Shown in pieces: positions 11,239 to 21,567 of a DNA stretch of 64,000 nt; within the stretch, counting starts at the first letter, position 1, and every line of letters starts with the position of its first letter. The notes under the pieces were generated by a model, which was not told the DNA's origin, did no database searches, and saw only the letters and a program-made list of their open reading frames with translations. This stretch comes from Chytridium lagenaria (Eukaryota > Chytridiomycota > Chytridiomycetes > Chytridiales > Chytridiaceae). The translations under genes were made by a program, and so were the position numbers. The stretch lies in NCBI GenBank assembly GCA_025449115.1, contig JAHLKC010000019.1:1-64000 (forward strand), written 5' to 3'.

Positions 11239-14184
11239 ATGGCCTCCAAAGTCAAACTCATGGACGATGTTACCCTCAATTTGATTACCCGTGCTAAAAA
11301 AGAGGATGACGAGATCATTAATGGAATCGCCCTTGATCGCAAGGATATTGAGTTCAAGTATCTACACACCGAAAGGTTGAATAACTGGCGAACGGACGAG
11401 CTCTACATTCGACGCGCTCAAGAGACGGAAACCAACTTTCTCGAAAAGATCTATGATGAGGAGCATGCAACCTTTCTTGCTCGGCAGGTAGTTACGAACT
11501 TGATTGACATCATCCCTGCTTCTGTAATCTCACGTTATATTAATACATCAAATAGTCTGAGGAGGCTTCCGAACAAACGGCTATCGAAAATGACCGCAAA
11601 GTTTTCGGCCAGATCATGAGCGACATCATTGATCTGAAACTTCAGTCTTTGCAGGTAGGAAAGACAGCGGCTAACTCAAATAGTTTTTATTTTACAATTA
11701 TGTCAGGCATAGTATTAACGTCACTGCTAGAATCGTGCTGCTGCTGACATGAGGAAAAGTGCTAAAAAAACGTTAGTAAAGCTCCATGACTAATTTCATC
11801 CCTGGTCGCTTTGATCCAGATCGCTTTACAAATGTTTCGCTATCATTACAACTAACATTTTTCCCGGTTTTTTTTAAAAAAAAAAAAAAAAAAGTGTCAA
11901 GGAACGTCGTCAAGCTGTCAGAGTAAGTTTCCACTTGCTCAACTTTACTGACTTTTTGTAATTAAAGGACCGACTGGCACGTCTCGATATCCGGCAAGAA
12001 CGCGAGAGGAGAAGTCTCGTCGGTTTGTACAAACTATTACTGTTTACGATTTCTAACAACTAATCAGAGGCCCATGCACGAAAACTTAAGGATATCAAGC
12101 TTTCCCGTAATATCACTCTCAGGGATATCGAGGATCCCGAGCTACGCATCATTATCAGTGGCAAAGAATACAACGACAAGGCTGCTGCGGCCGAAAACGT
12201 GAGGTTGAAGGCCTTAAAGGCCGAGGTAGGTATAAAAATATGGGATGTGGTTAACCGTAGTTTGCAGGAAACTAAAATGACGAGTGCCAGGCTCTTTAAC
12301 CAGCTTGTTCGTAACACTAAGGAGATTGAGCAACTCCGTGAGATTCACCTTCTCAAACTTAAGCATACAACCAAGGTAGACTTGTTTGCATTTACTTCAC
12401 GATCTGCAGCTCACTGTGATTTTTTATTTTATCTTAATGGCCTATAAAAGTATTGCGACACGGAGCTCGAATTCATTGATGAGCATGAGTCTCTTTTTGC
12501 TGTGCACACCTTTGAAGAGCAAAAGCTTGAGGCGGAGCTCAAGACCATCGCCGACAAGGAGGACACAGCCCTTCAATCCGAGATGACAGTTGCCCGTGTC
12601 AAGGCTCATCAAGCCGAAGCAGCCCATCAATCCGCTATGAAGCGCTCCAAGCTCAAAAAGGATGCAAGGCAGCTGAAGAAAAAGATGCTTGATGATGCAA
12701 AAGAGCGCGAGAGACTGTTTTGGGCGTCTGAGGAACAAGCTCTTCGAGAGCACTTAATTGCGGCACATGGATCGCACGACCAGAAGCGGTTTGAGGAAAA
12801 GGCCAATTTGCTTCTCGACCGCAGCCGGCTGCATTATGCCCGAATGCTCCTTGAGAGGGAGGTCTCTGAAGATGAGGCCGATATGGACGACTATCTCGAC
12901 GAGAGCATTCTCGAGTCGGCGGCCAAGATGGTGACCGAAGCTTCTGCGTTTGACAAGTTATTCGCAAAGGAGATGTTTAGGATTGAGAATATGCGGAAGA
13001 TCCACAGGGACCAGGTTCAAAAGCTTAAGGTTCAAAACAAAAAATACCGTGAGAACCTCAAGAAGACACAGTCCAAGGCGCTTAGCGACTTGTTGGAAGA
13101 GCAGGAGCAAGGTAAAGTGGTTGTTCCCGCATATACTAATTTTTTTTCCATTAAGACCTCAAAAAGATGATGGAGCAACAAGATAAAGAGTTGCGAGCTC
13201 TCATCGAAAGTCAGGATGTTTTAAACGCAAACGATCAAGAGAGTAAAATTGCCAATGATCGCATGAGCATATCACTTCCGGTAATTAATTTGATTTGATT
13301 GGTTGAATGAATGAAGAATTGATGAAAACCCCAGAGCTATGTTGTGGATACCTTGAAAGAAAATAAGTCCATCGAGCCCAATAAGTTCCAAAACCTTGTA
13401 TTTTTAAGTGCCGATATCGTTAACTTATCAAGCGTGAGGTAGAGTCGCGTTAGGAGCTTCTATTGTCTCTAACAAATTTCCCAATTGGTGAACTAGTTCG
13501 GAAGGAACACCACAGCAGGTCATTGGCACTTTGACCACACTTTACTCTGCTATGGATGAAATCATCGGCTCTTTCACTGATGTGTATAAAATGGAGACTT
13601 TCGGTAGGGGCGCGATCTTTTAACATTTCAAAGGGAAAGGAGAGTGTGATAAGCTGACAGGCATATGATAGGCGACGTTTACACGGTTGTTGCGGGCGTT
13701 AACTCCCAAAACCGAAGCCCGAAGTTGAACGCCATCGACATTGTCGAGTGTTCGTTGATGTTCCTCCAAGCTGTCAAAAACCTCGAAGGTTTCGGCAATG
13801 AAAGGCTCGAGATTCGTCTTGGTATTCACACTGGTAGTGCCATCGGCGGAGTTACGTCCAATCAAACCAAGTAAGTAACATACCAACGATACAACCTCTG
13901 ACGAGATTGAAAGGTTTTCCCTGTTCGGTGAAGGTATCAACACCACTGCTCTCATTGGGCAAAGTTCGAAATCGAACGCCGTTCATATTAGTGGAGCAAC
14001 ATACGATCTTGTCAAAGACGATTATGAATTCGACGTTTCCGAGACGCTCACCGTTGAAAACTCGGGCACTAAGACAAAGATCTCCACGTATTGGCTAACC
14101 GGACGGAAAGCATCCAAAGATATCGGCGGAAAGCTGGTTGAGAAAAAGGTTTCCATGAGCCGAACAATCACTTTCGACCAGTAA
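11239..14184 (+). CDS. Coiled-coil protein with C-terminal class III (guanylate-cyclase-like) domain, paralogue 3, intact
   Basis: Thirteen exons in frame give 734 residues: 11239-11487, 11556-11654, 11731-11771, 11895-11922, 11968-12022, 12068-12225, 12268-12375, 12451-13111, 13156-13280, 13335-13438, 13497-13603, 13672-13870, 13914-14184. Exon lengths 99, 41, 28, 55, 125, 104 and 107 are identical to paralogue 2, which proves tandem duplication. It is the most divergent copy: metal Asp residues are kept (SADIVNLSS, GDVYTVVAG) and the Glu is kept (KMETFGDVY). The loop reads GEGINTTALIGQ, so the Asp of GDT is Glu, the Asn is present, and the Arg is Leu. Antisense-like poly(A) at 11879-11893 forms an unusual purine tract just before the exon 4 acceptor. 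Activity cannot be predicted; it could be a regulatory or heterodimer partner. Confidence 0.88.
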
Positions 14185-14509
14185 ATGCGACATTTTCAAA
14201 TGAAGATGAAGGCTAGCCCTACTAGCACTATACTACCTTTCTCATCAAGTTATTCTTAACCAGCTTGCCGTGAACTTTTTTATTTCTGTTTCGCATGTTT
14301 TCCTTACTGCAACACCATATTTGTTCTTATTTATTTCAAAACTAGAACTTTACGACAAATTTCGTTTCCTACATGTTTTCCTATCTGTTTCTGCTTATCT
14401 ATAAACAATAAATCCATGTTATTCCTGTATTTTTACTCGTTGACGACGTTGTTCAGAATCTCACCGCAGTCCGACATAAGTTACACAAAAGTAAACTTGC
14501 AAGGTCGTC
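14185..14509. other. Intergenic
   Basis: AATAAA at about 14407 is the likely poly(A) signal for cyclase paralogue 3. The rest is the leader of the splicing-factor gene. Nothing else was seen. Confidence 0.5.
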
Positions 14510-15350
14510 ATGGCTCGCCATCACCCCGACTTGATCTTTTGTCGCAAACAAGCAGGCATCGGTAAGCTCAGGGCCATTTTTAACTGTCTTTTGAATCGCA
14601 ATCCTCTTCTTTCCCCTGCCTTTACCCCTCGAGAGCTTCGGCACATTCACATCATGCAGACGCCTATGTTTCTCTAGTGCTAAAACATCATTTGGGACAC
14701 CATCTGCATTACATACTTTAGCTATCGGGCGCCTCTGTGAGAAGTGCGATGGAAAATGTGTCATTTGCGACTCCTATGTCCGGCCTGCTGACCTTGTTCG
14801 AATTTGTGACGAATGCAACTACGGGTCCTTTCAAGGAAGATGCGTCATTTGCGGAGGACAGGGCATATCAGACGCTTACTACTGCAAGGAATGTGTCATT
14901 TTAGAAAAGGATGTGAGTTATTCGAATTCGCTAATTAACTTGGTGGCTAGTATCTATATTCCTTTCTGACTAGAGGTTATTATTTTTAGAGAGACGGATG
15001 CCCAAAGATTGTAAACTTGGGCAGTAGTAAAACGGATTTGTTTTACGAACGCAAAAAGTAAGTCTAGGCTTTCCACATATGTTTTCCGCTTCTTCTTAAC
15101 ATGTTCTTTCTCACATTCCTTCATTTCTATGCCTGTTTGTTGCATTTTCACGCGGCTATATGGTGTACAATTGCTCTTGAATATTCCTGGTTTTATTACT
15201 ATTATTTTTTTTATTAGTTACTTCCCTCAGATCGATTTTTCATTTTCTTTTGCTTCACTTTGTTCTCCTGATTCGTGTTATTTCTTTTTATTTCTTTTAA
15301 CTCGGTTTTAACTTTATTATCCGCTCAGATACGGCTTCAAGCCAAGATAG
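14510..15350 (+). CDS. PHF5A: PHF5A / Rds3 (SF3b 14b), U2 snRNP splicing factor subunit
   Basis: Four exons (14510-14561, 14722-14912, 14990-15057, 15329-15350) give exactly 110 residues, the canonical length. The protein is one of the most conserved splicing factors. It sits in the SF3b complex of the U2 snRNP and helps form the branch-point adenosine pocket with SF3B1. The start [16 protein letters not shown], the CxxC knuckles ([42 protein letters not shown]) and the end [18 protein letters not shown] are near identical to human PHF5A. Intron 3 (15058-15328, 271 nt) is far longer than its neighbours and extremely pyrimidine-rich. The frame is intact. Confidence 0.97.
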
Positions 15351-15708
15351 TTTTTCGTTTAAATTCGAGTCATGGATGATGGCTTTCAAGCGTCGAATGA
15401 GCACACTCTGCTAAATAGGGTTGACACATCCCCTATTCTATTCTATTTATCTGCTGTACATTATTTCTACAACAAGCTTTTTCAACAATATCTATTAGTC
15501 CGCAAAAAACTTGCCGTCGCATTCAGACATCGCCTTCCGCGATTGACCATGCACCTTTTCGTTCGAATACCGTTGAGCTGCGTTACGCAGATAAGGTCTA
15601 ACACCAATGGTACGATGTTGGGTCCAAAATTTCATTTTTTCTTTCTCAACTCTTGGAAGGCAAAGCCTGCGTAATAAACCGTCAGCCCCCAAATCTCCAT
15701 TTCTTGCT
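15351..15708. other. Intergenic / 5' leader
   Basis: Contains an open frame from 15372 that does not connect in frame to the next gene and has no recognisable content. Probably untranslated. Confidence 0.4.
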
Positions 15709-17563
15709 ATGTGGCATCGTCGAAAGAAGCCTTCGGCACATCCTGAGGTCGCTGAGGCTTCATCCTCTGTTCCTCACCATTCCAAGGTGAGATCAGGCTT
15801 GCATTTTGCTGGTCCTTCGTCTAATGCGATGAACGATTCACAGCCTGCTTCTTGGTACACATTTTTCTAAAGCATTCAACATTACAGGGAATGTTCATTT
15901 CTTCTGTTTTCAAGAATATGTTCAAGAATCCATCTGCCAGCGGTGACGGGGAAAGGTCTTTCGGCAAGAAGATGGATAGAGGCACCCGTGGAATGGTGTC
16001 TCAGGATTCACAACGTTCAATGGCATCTTTCCATAGTACTCGCCGAAACAAGCCTGTAGCATTGCAAGTGGATGAATGCTGGGTTTGCGGACTAGAAAAG
16101 GCTGTAGATGGATCTTGTGCTTGCATGTCAGACTCAGCACCTCTCGCTCACGTTGCTCCTCCTATGGATACTGTCGCTCCACCACCAGTGAAAATTGATG
16201 GTCTCGCCTTTACCAAGGAAATACCCGCCTCTCCACCAACGATCTTCACACCTTCTTCCTTTGTACCGAGAAAGAGTATGTCGGATTCAGCACCTCCTTC
16301 ACCCCAGCCGTCGCCAAAATCCTCACTGTCAATTGAGAAGCGCTTTGAAACTCAGGTGGTGGCGCTTCAATCGGTTTTCTCAAAGATAAAGCAGACACAG
16401 AAGGCAAAGAAGGAGACATTACTTAAAAATCATCTGGAGAAAACTTTAAGCGGGCAGGGTCAACGTGCGGCTTCGTCTGATGTGCGTTTTGGGAGGGATC
16501 GTTCACAGCGTTATCAAGCTAAAGGGGACACTACCCCAATGTCTTACCGCCCTATTTATTTGGAAAAGTCGACGTCTCCGGTCATATCCGCTCGGTCCAT
16601 GACCACTGCACCAGCTTTTGCAGTTGAGCCTCCCGCTATGTCGCCACGGTCACCATCCGAATATTTGGATACGTCTAAGAGAGGTCAAGATCGTAGCTCT
16701 AAGAGATTCCCTCTGCTTATAGGACTCCGCGCTCCTAGCCTTCGCAGTGACCGTGACGAGAAGACTCCTTCTGTGTCTGGCCCCGCGTCACCTCGCCCAA
16801 GCTTCTCAAATCCGTTTCATTCCCTTTACAATCGCCCAAGTCGTGACATTCAGCGTTCCCCATCTTGTGCTACCCCCACTACCCCCACTATTCTTCAGCA
16901 AAAGATGAGAAGTCCAACTCGCAAATTCTGGCCAAATGGTGGAAAGGACTTGATGGTTTCTGAGTCTTCTGCTCACCTTTCGGCTGTCACGGATCCCAAG
17001 CCTTTGGTGTACGAAGCATCTCAGAAAGCTTTACCCCCAACACCAGCCCCGGCCCCCGTCTCACTCAAACAATTTCGACATTTTACGAGGCTCCCTTTAA
17101 ATCCCTTCCTTCGACCCCGGCGTCATCGACATTGGATGAGGCGGTGCTTCGCCCCGATGCCGTCCAATATCTTTACTCTCCCAACTCTCGACCTCCGTCC
17201 ATGGCCGAACTTTTCCCTCCTGATGATAGAGTATCGCTCGTCGATAGTGGCTACAGTCGCACCCTTGCGTCCAAGCATTCTTTCGGAACGTTTAAGTCCT
17301 CCCGCTCTTCTGGGACTCCCGTGCAGAACCCGTTGCAGCCGCAGATATCTAACAGAGGCGCGTCGCTTCCTCAAGTGGATGGATCGTCGTCAAAAAGATC
17401 CTCGATTGTCGTCGTTGACCTCAACAGGGATACTTATTCTTCAACGGGTGTGATTTCATCGGACAAGACTGTTGGAGATTTGAATTCTGTTGCTCACACC
17501 AGTTTTTTGAATGAATCCAGTTCTTTGGAAGATTTTATTGGAAAACTTCGAGAAATCTGGTGA
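15709..17563 (+). CDS. Unknown Ser/Pro-rich protein with a small Cys cluster; one frame break
   Basis: Exon 1 (15709-15786, ending at a strong GTGAGA donor) joins in frame to exon 2 from 15888. The protein is about 580 residues, dominated by Ser, Pro and Arg, and looks intrinsically disordered. The only compact element is CWVCGLEKAVDGSCAC near residue 90, a possible CxxC-x9-CxC zinc-binding knuckle. The frame is lost near 17067-17069 (three A residues; one more restores SLK-TISTFYEAPF and then MAELFPPDDRVSL) and continues in another frame to the stop at 17561-17563 (last residues DFIGKLREIW). I recognise no family. A role in signalling scaffolds or transcription would be guesswork. Confidence 0.6.
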
Positions 17564-18131
17564 TTTACTTGATGGATTTTTTTTTGGTTTTCTTTAACCC
17601 GCAATATTTTTTACTACCCACCATCCCTTCCTCCATCTCCTATCCCTGATGATGTTTCTCTCGTTATAACTTTCGTTTCGTTTGCATTGTCGTTAGTTTC
17701 TATTCTCTAATATCGGTCTTCTAACTGTGTTCTGTTGGCTGTAACTTGCCTCGCTTGCAGTCCTTTTTTAAACGTTTCATCATCTTACACTCTTTCTTTT
17801 ATACTCTGTTTTTTGAGGTCCTTTTAATGGTGGCATTGGCTATGTTGTTCTTGGTTGTTTTTTGTTTTTTTTCTATACCCTTACCAGTACTTTTAATGAC
17901 CCTCACCTAACAGCCCTTTTCTTTCCGTACCTTTCTCGTTACTCGTACTTCTGCTTTACCTTTTCACGTTTTTCCACACGTTCGCTGTCGATTTTTTCGA
18001 TTTAAGAGCTTTTTCAATATGGTTCCTCTATGTTTGCCTTCTCTCACATCAAAGAATATGGTACAGACTGGATTTTACGTATGTATGTGCTCTTTGACGG
18101 CTTTATATTTGATATTGTGTTGAGGGGTATT
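17564..18131. other. Convergent 3' intergenic region
   Basis: Very T-rich on the plus strand, lying between two convergent gene ends. No gene was seen. It probably holds both 3' untranslated regions. Confidence 0.5.
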
Positions 18132-18939
18132 TTAATTCAGCAACACAAAGGCCATCATCATATGTTTCTCATCTACTCGCTCGTTGCGGGTGGCCTCAAA
18201 CAGGTTTGCCTTGAATGATCGTTTTCCGGAAGATGTGCCAACAGATCCTGAACCTCCATGGCCTCTTACTGAACCGGGTCTAGTTCCCTTGTCCCGCTTC
18301 GATTTGGGTGCTGTCGACGATGCAATAGATGATGGTATACTAATGGGTATCATTTGCGCGGGTGCTTCTGTGATCATTGCTGCTTTCGGGTTTGACCCGT
18401 TACTGCCAGATGCAGGCTTTAATGAAGGTGTCTTCAGTAGTTTTCGGGCAGCTTCGTTGAACCATTTTTTTGGGGCGTAGTCGGATAATTGTTGTTGCGG
18501 AAGGAGAGAATGAAAGTATTTGGTTGGTTGTTGACGCCCCGATGCTGAACGTCGTGAAGAAGTGGAGGACGATGGTGCGATTGTCATTCTAGAAATCGCT
18601 GCACCGTGCTGATACATGTCTTTGATTGAAAGAGTAGCGACTGCTACGGAAGCGGCTGCTGAAAGAGTGGGGACAGCGGGTGCCGGAAATGCGGGGACAT
18701 GGATGCGGTGAGGTCTCGTCGAAGCGGAGGAATGGTTTTGCTGTTTAGTTTGTGGTTTGGACTTCTAGATGGTAGTTAGCAACGGTCTGGTTCAGATTTT
18801 GCATAGACGATCGACTTACCACCGTTGGCTTATCTGGTTTGGGATTTGCCGAGTTTACCTTGGTACCCGTACGGCGCCTCAAACCATCGGAGAGGATGTC
18901 GCTCTGGTATATGATTGTGGGGTTCGCTAGGACGGTCAT
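18132..18939 (-). CDS. Unknown basic, Ser-rich protein
   Basis: Two exons, 18939-18830 and 18764-18132, join in frame at a good donor (GTAAGT) and a TAG acceptor. The first exon reads KYAMTVLANPTIIYQSDIL, a plausible folded segment. The second is Ser/Ala/Pro-rich and ends KANLFEATRNERVDEKH followed by a short hydrophobic tail. The ATG at 18939 is the first in frame, but an upstream exon is possible because the open frame extends a further 18 codons to an acceptor-like TTATAG. No family is recognised. Confidence 0.5.
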
Positions 18940-19707
18940 GGCGTACTTGATAGTTTGATCTATTGGAGGCCTATAAGGAAACGTACATGTCAACGCGCAC
19001 TCATTTTATGTGGCGCTTCCACACTGCCCCTACAAGGTCAAATTGATTGGGCTCCCATTGTTCGGCTTCAAGCCTTACCATCCATGGCTATCAAACTCAG
19101 CTTTCAGCAAGAGCTGGCGACGGCGAAAAGGCGGCAAAATTATGACAGTCAGTCATCATTACTTGACCTGACATGATATAACAACGGCTGGAATCCAACG
19201 AGAGGTTATTCTATATAAGAATATTGTTGTATGTCCGTAATACAACATAGGCACATCCGTTGTTTTCTTATCATCTACCTATACTATAATTTATTATAAT
19301 TCCGAAACGAAAGTAAGGAGAGCACCACCATTTCTCGATCCTGTTCCTTCCAACTCATTCCATAAACATATCGTCGGCTTTATTTTGAGTTTTTTTGGGC
19401 ACAAACCCTTGAGCAAATGAGCAATGATCTCACGTTTGAAAGTAATCTTGTCCGATCCCCTACAAGTCCAGCCAACCACATCCTTCGAGGGTATCGCCGA
19501 GTGGCCAACGCCATCCAGGTTCCGAGGTGAGACACGGGCACAACCATCTTGTTTCTGGTGCACAAGGATTATTTATAAAAAATAAAAAAACACTAAAAAT
19601 GTCCGTCTTTGAAATGCCTGTATCCTCATCAAACTATAAAAGGCTAGCGTCAACCCTTCCCCACTTTTCTCCACAAATCCACCTCATCCACTTAACATCC
19701 ATCAAAA
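18940..19707. other. Divergent intergenic region
   Basis: No supported gene. The right end holds the alcohol dehydrogenase promoter (TATAAAA at about 19635). A short stem (CTTGT/ACAAG at about 19443-19470) and a GCCGAGTGG block resemble tRNA parts, but no cloverleaf can be drawn. Confidence 0.4.
19635..19641 (+). promoter_or_regulatory. TATA box of the alcohol dehydrogenase gene
   Basis: TATAAAA lies 73 bases upstream of the ATG at 19708, followed by a C-rich, G-poor leader, as expected for a strongly expressed fungal metabolic gene. Confidence 0.55.
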
Positions 19708-21117
19708 TGACTACCTCCGTGATCAAGGCCTTCTCGTGCTCTGGCAAGGGCGAGCTTCTCAAGCCCTTCACCTACACTCCCCGTCCTCTTGGCGGTAAGG
19801 ACGTCGAGATTGAGATCTCCCACTGCGGCATCTGCGGATCCGACATCCACACCTTAGACTCTGGATGGGGTCCTACTACATACCCTTGCGTTGTTGGTAA
19901 GCATGCATTTCCGTCCGTGATCGCTTTTATATAGGATGAGTTGCGTGAGCGCTTTCCTACAGAAGCGGCCGCCGTCTTGCTTCAGGATTCCTCGTGATCG
20001 CATCTCTAATACTTTACCAGGCCACGAGATTATTGGTACCGTCACCGCGTTGGCCCTGACGCCACCAAGCTCAAGATTGGCGACCGTGTCGGTGTCGGCG
20101 CTCAGGTCTGGGCTTGCCTTGACTGCCCAGCCTGCAATGCCGGTCTGGACAACTTCTGCTCCAAGGGCGTTTTCACCTACAACGCCAAGTACCAGGACGG
20201 CCAGAGTGCTCAGGGAGGTTACGCTTCCCACGTTCGCGTTCAGGAGGAGTGGGCCATCAGTAAGTTTCTCATTCTAGTTATCCGTTTCTTGATTTTTGAG
20301 AGCAAATGAAGCTGACATGTCACGTTTTAGACATTCCCGCCAGCCTCTCCAGCGAAGTCGCGGCTCCTCTCATGTGTGCCGGTGTCACTGTCTTCGCCCC
20401 CCTCAAGAAGTACATCACCAGGCCCGGCATGAAGGTCGGTGTCGTTGGTATCGGTGGTCTCGGTCACCTTGCATCCAGTTCGCCGCCAAGATGGGCTCCA
20501 ATGTCGTTGCCATCTCCCACAGCCCCAACAAGAAGGAGGAGTGCACTAAGCTCGGTGCCACCGACTTTGCCATCCTTGAGAACGAGGACGACTACGCTCG
20601 TATCGCTTCCACCCTTGACATCCTCCTCATCTCCTCTTTCCACGACAGCAGCTTGGACAAGCTTTTCGGTCTCCTCGGCGCTTTCGGCCAGGCCATCCTT
20701 GTCGCCATTCCTGAAGTTCCCGTCTCTATGCACGCCTTCTCTGTCATCCTTGGCGCCAAGTCCCTTTCCGGCTCGCTTATCGGCACCATCAAGCAGCTCC
20801 AGGAGACTATTGACTTTGCTGCGGAGCACGACGTCAAGCCCTGGATCGAAGTCATGCCCATGGAGCAGGTCAACGAAGCCATCTCTAAGGTCCGCTCTGG
20901 AAAGCCCAGGTTCCGGATTGTCCTCGAGAACACCCCTTCCACCTTCACTGGCCCCGACTTGCTTAAAAAACATCTTTCCTCTTTTTGTAAACTTTTCTTT
21001 AGCGGCTTGTATAGTCAAATCGAAATACATTATTATTTAGTGCCTATAATTTTCCCGAGATTATACCTCTTTCATGTGAATTATTTTATTAAGTTATCCT
21101 TGCTGTTGCCGATGTAA
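19708..21117 (+). CDS. NADP-type zinc alcohol dehydrogenase (ADH6/7, cinnamyl alcohol dehydrogenase-like); frame breaks
   Basis: Medium-chain, zinc-dependent alcohol/aldehyde oxidoreductase. Exons: 19708-19896, 20021-20259, 20331 onward. Catalytic zinc ligands are in HCGICGSDIHT, GHEIIG and PLMCAGVTV. The structural zinc set is ACLDCPACNAGLDNFC. The cofactor loop is GIGGLGHLA, and SHSPNKKEE after it fits NADP preference in this subfamily. Codon use is strongly biased to C-ending codons, unlike neighbours, which suggests high expression. Two single-base losses interrupt the frame: near 20048 (between TVTA and PDATKLKIG) and near 20472 (between GHLA and QFAAKMG). Homology ends at about 20930 (RFRIVLEN); the frame then runs on 60 residues to 21117, which looks like untranslated sequence read through, so a third break near the true stop is likely. 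Confidence 0.85.
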
Positions 21118-21567
21118 AGTATTGAAATGGATATTCCGTATTTTTCTTGCCATATATATTTATCAACCAGGTATTGTTTTACAAAGGCCCGGGTCATAAA
21201 ATATGCGCTGAACGCGGGGCTTGTAGCATGTAAAACCACCTTGCTGAACCGCATAATAATTGTGGAAACTCAATAACTGGGAATTATTAAAACATTGCAG
21301 CAGTAATTTTAGAGATCCTGACTCTGTAGGGGCCCGTTTATCTACCCCTGTATTGTTTATTACCGAATGGCAAAAAATTAATATTATTGCTAAAGATTAT
21401 ATTGTTGGAGAACATGAAACAGAACAAGATCAGAAACTACAGAGATAAAATGATTACAAGAAAAGTTAAGATCCCATGGTGTATTTCAGGGTACTCAAGT
21501 ATTGAGGGCGGGGAAGTTATACAGTATGCCCTATTCTCCCCAACAAATATAAAAGCACATAAGAAAA
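21118..21567. other. Convergent 3' intergenic region
   Basis: AT-rich, between convergent genes. No reading frame of note and no repeats recognised. Confidence 0.5.

Noticed and set aside
15852..15887. Upstream start MVHIFLKHSTLQG for the Ser/Pro-rich gene
   Set aside because: This lies inside the first intron. The strong donor at 15787 and acceptor at 15887 join the exon with MWHRRKK in frame.
19430..19560. Possible tRNA gene (GCCGAGTGG block and a short stem)
   Set aside because: No acceptor stem, T-arm or anticodon arm can be paired on either strand.
20306..21040. 244-codon Ser/Pro-rich plus frame and 188-codon minus frame
   Set aside because: Both are shadows of the strongly codon-biased alcohol dehydrogenase third exon.
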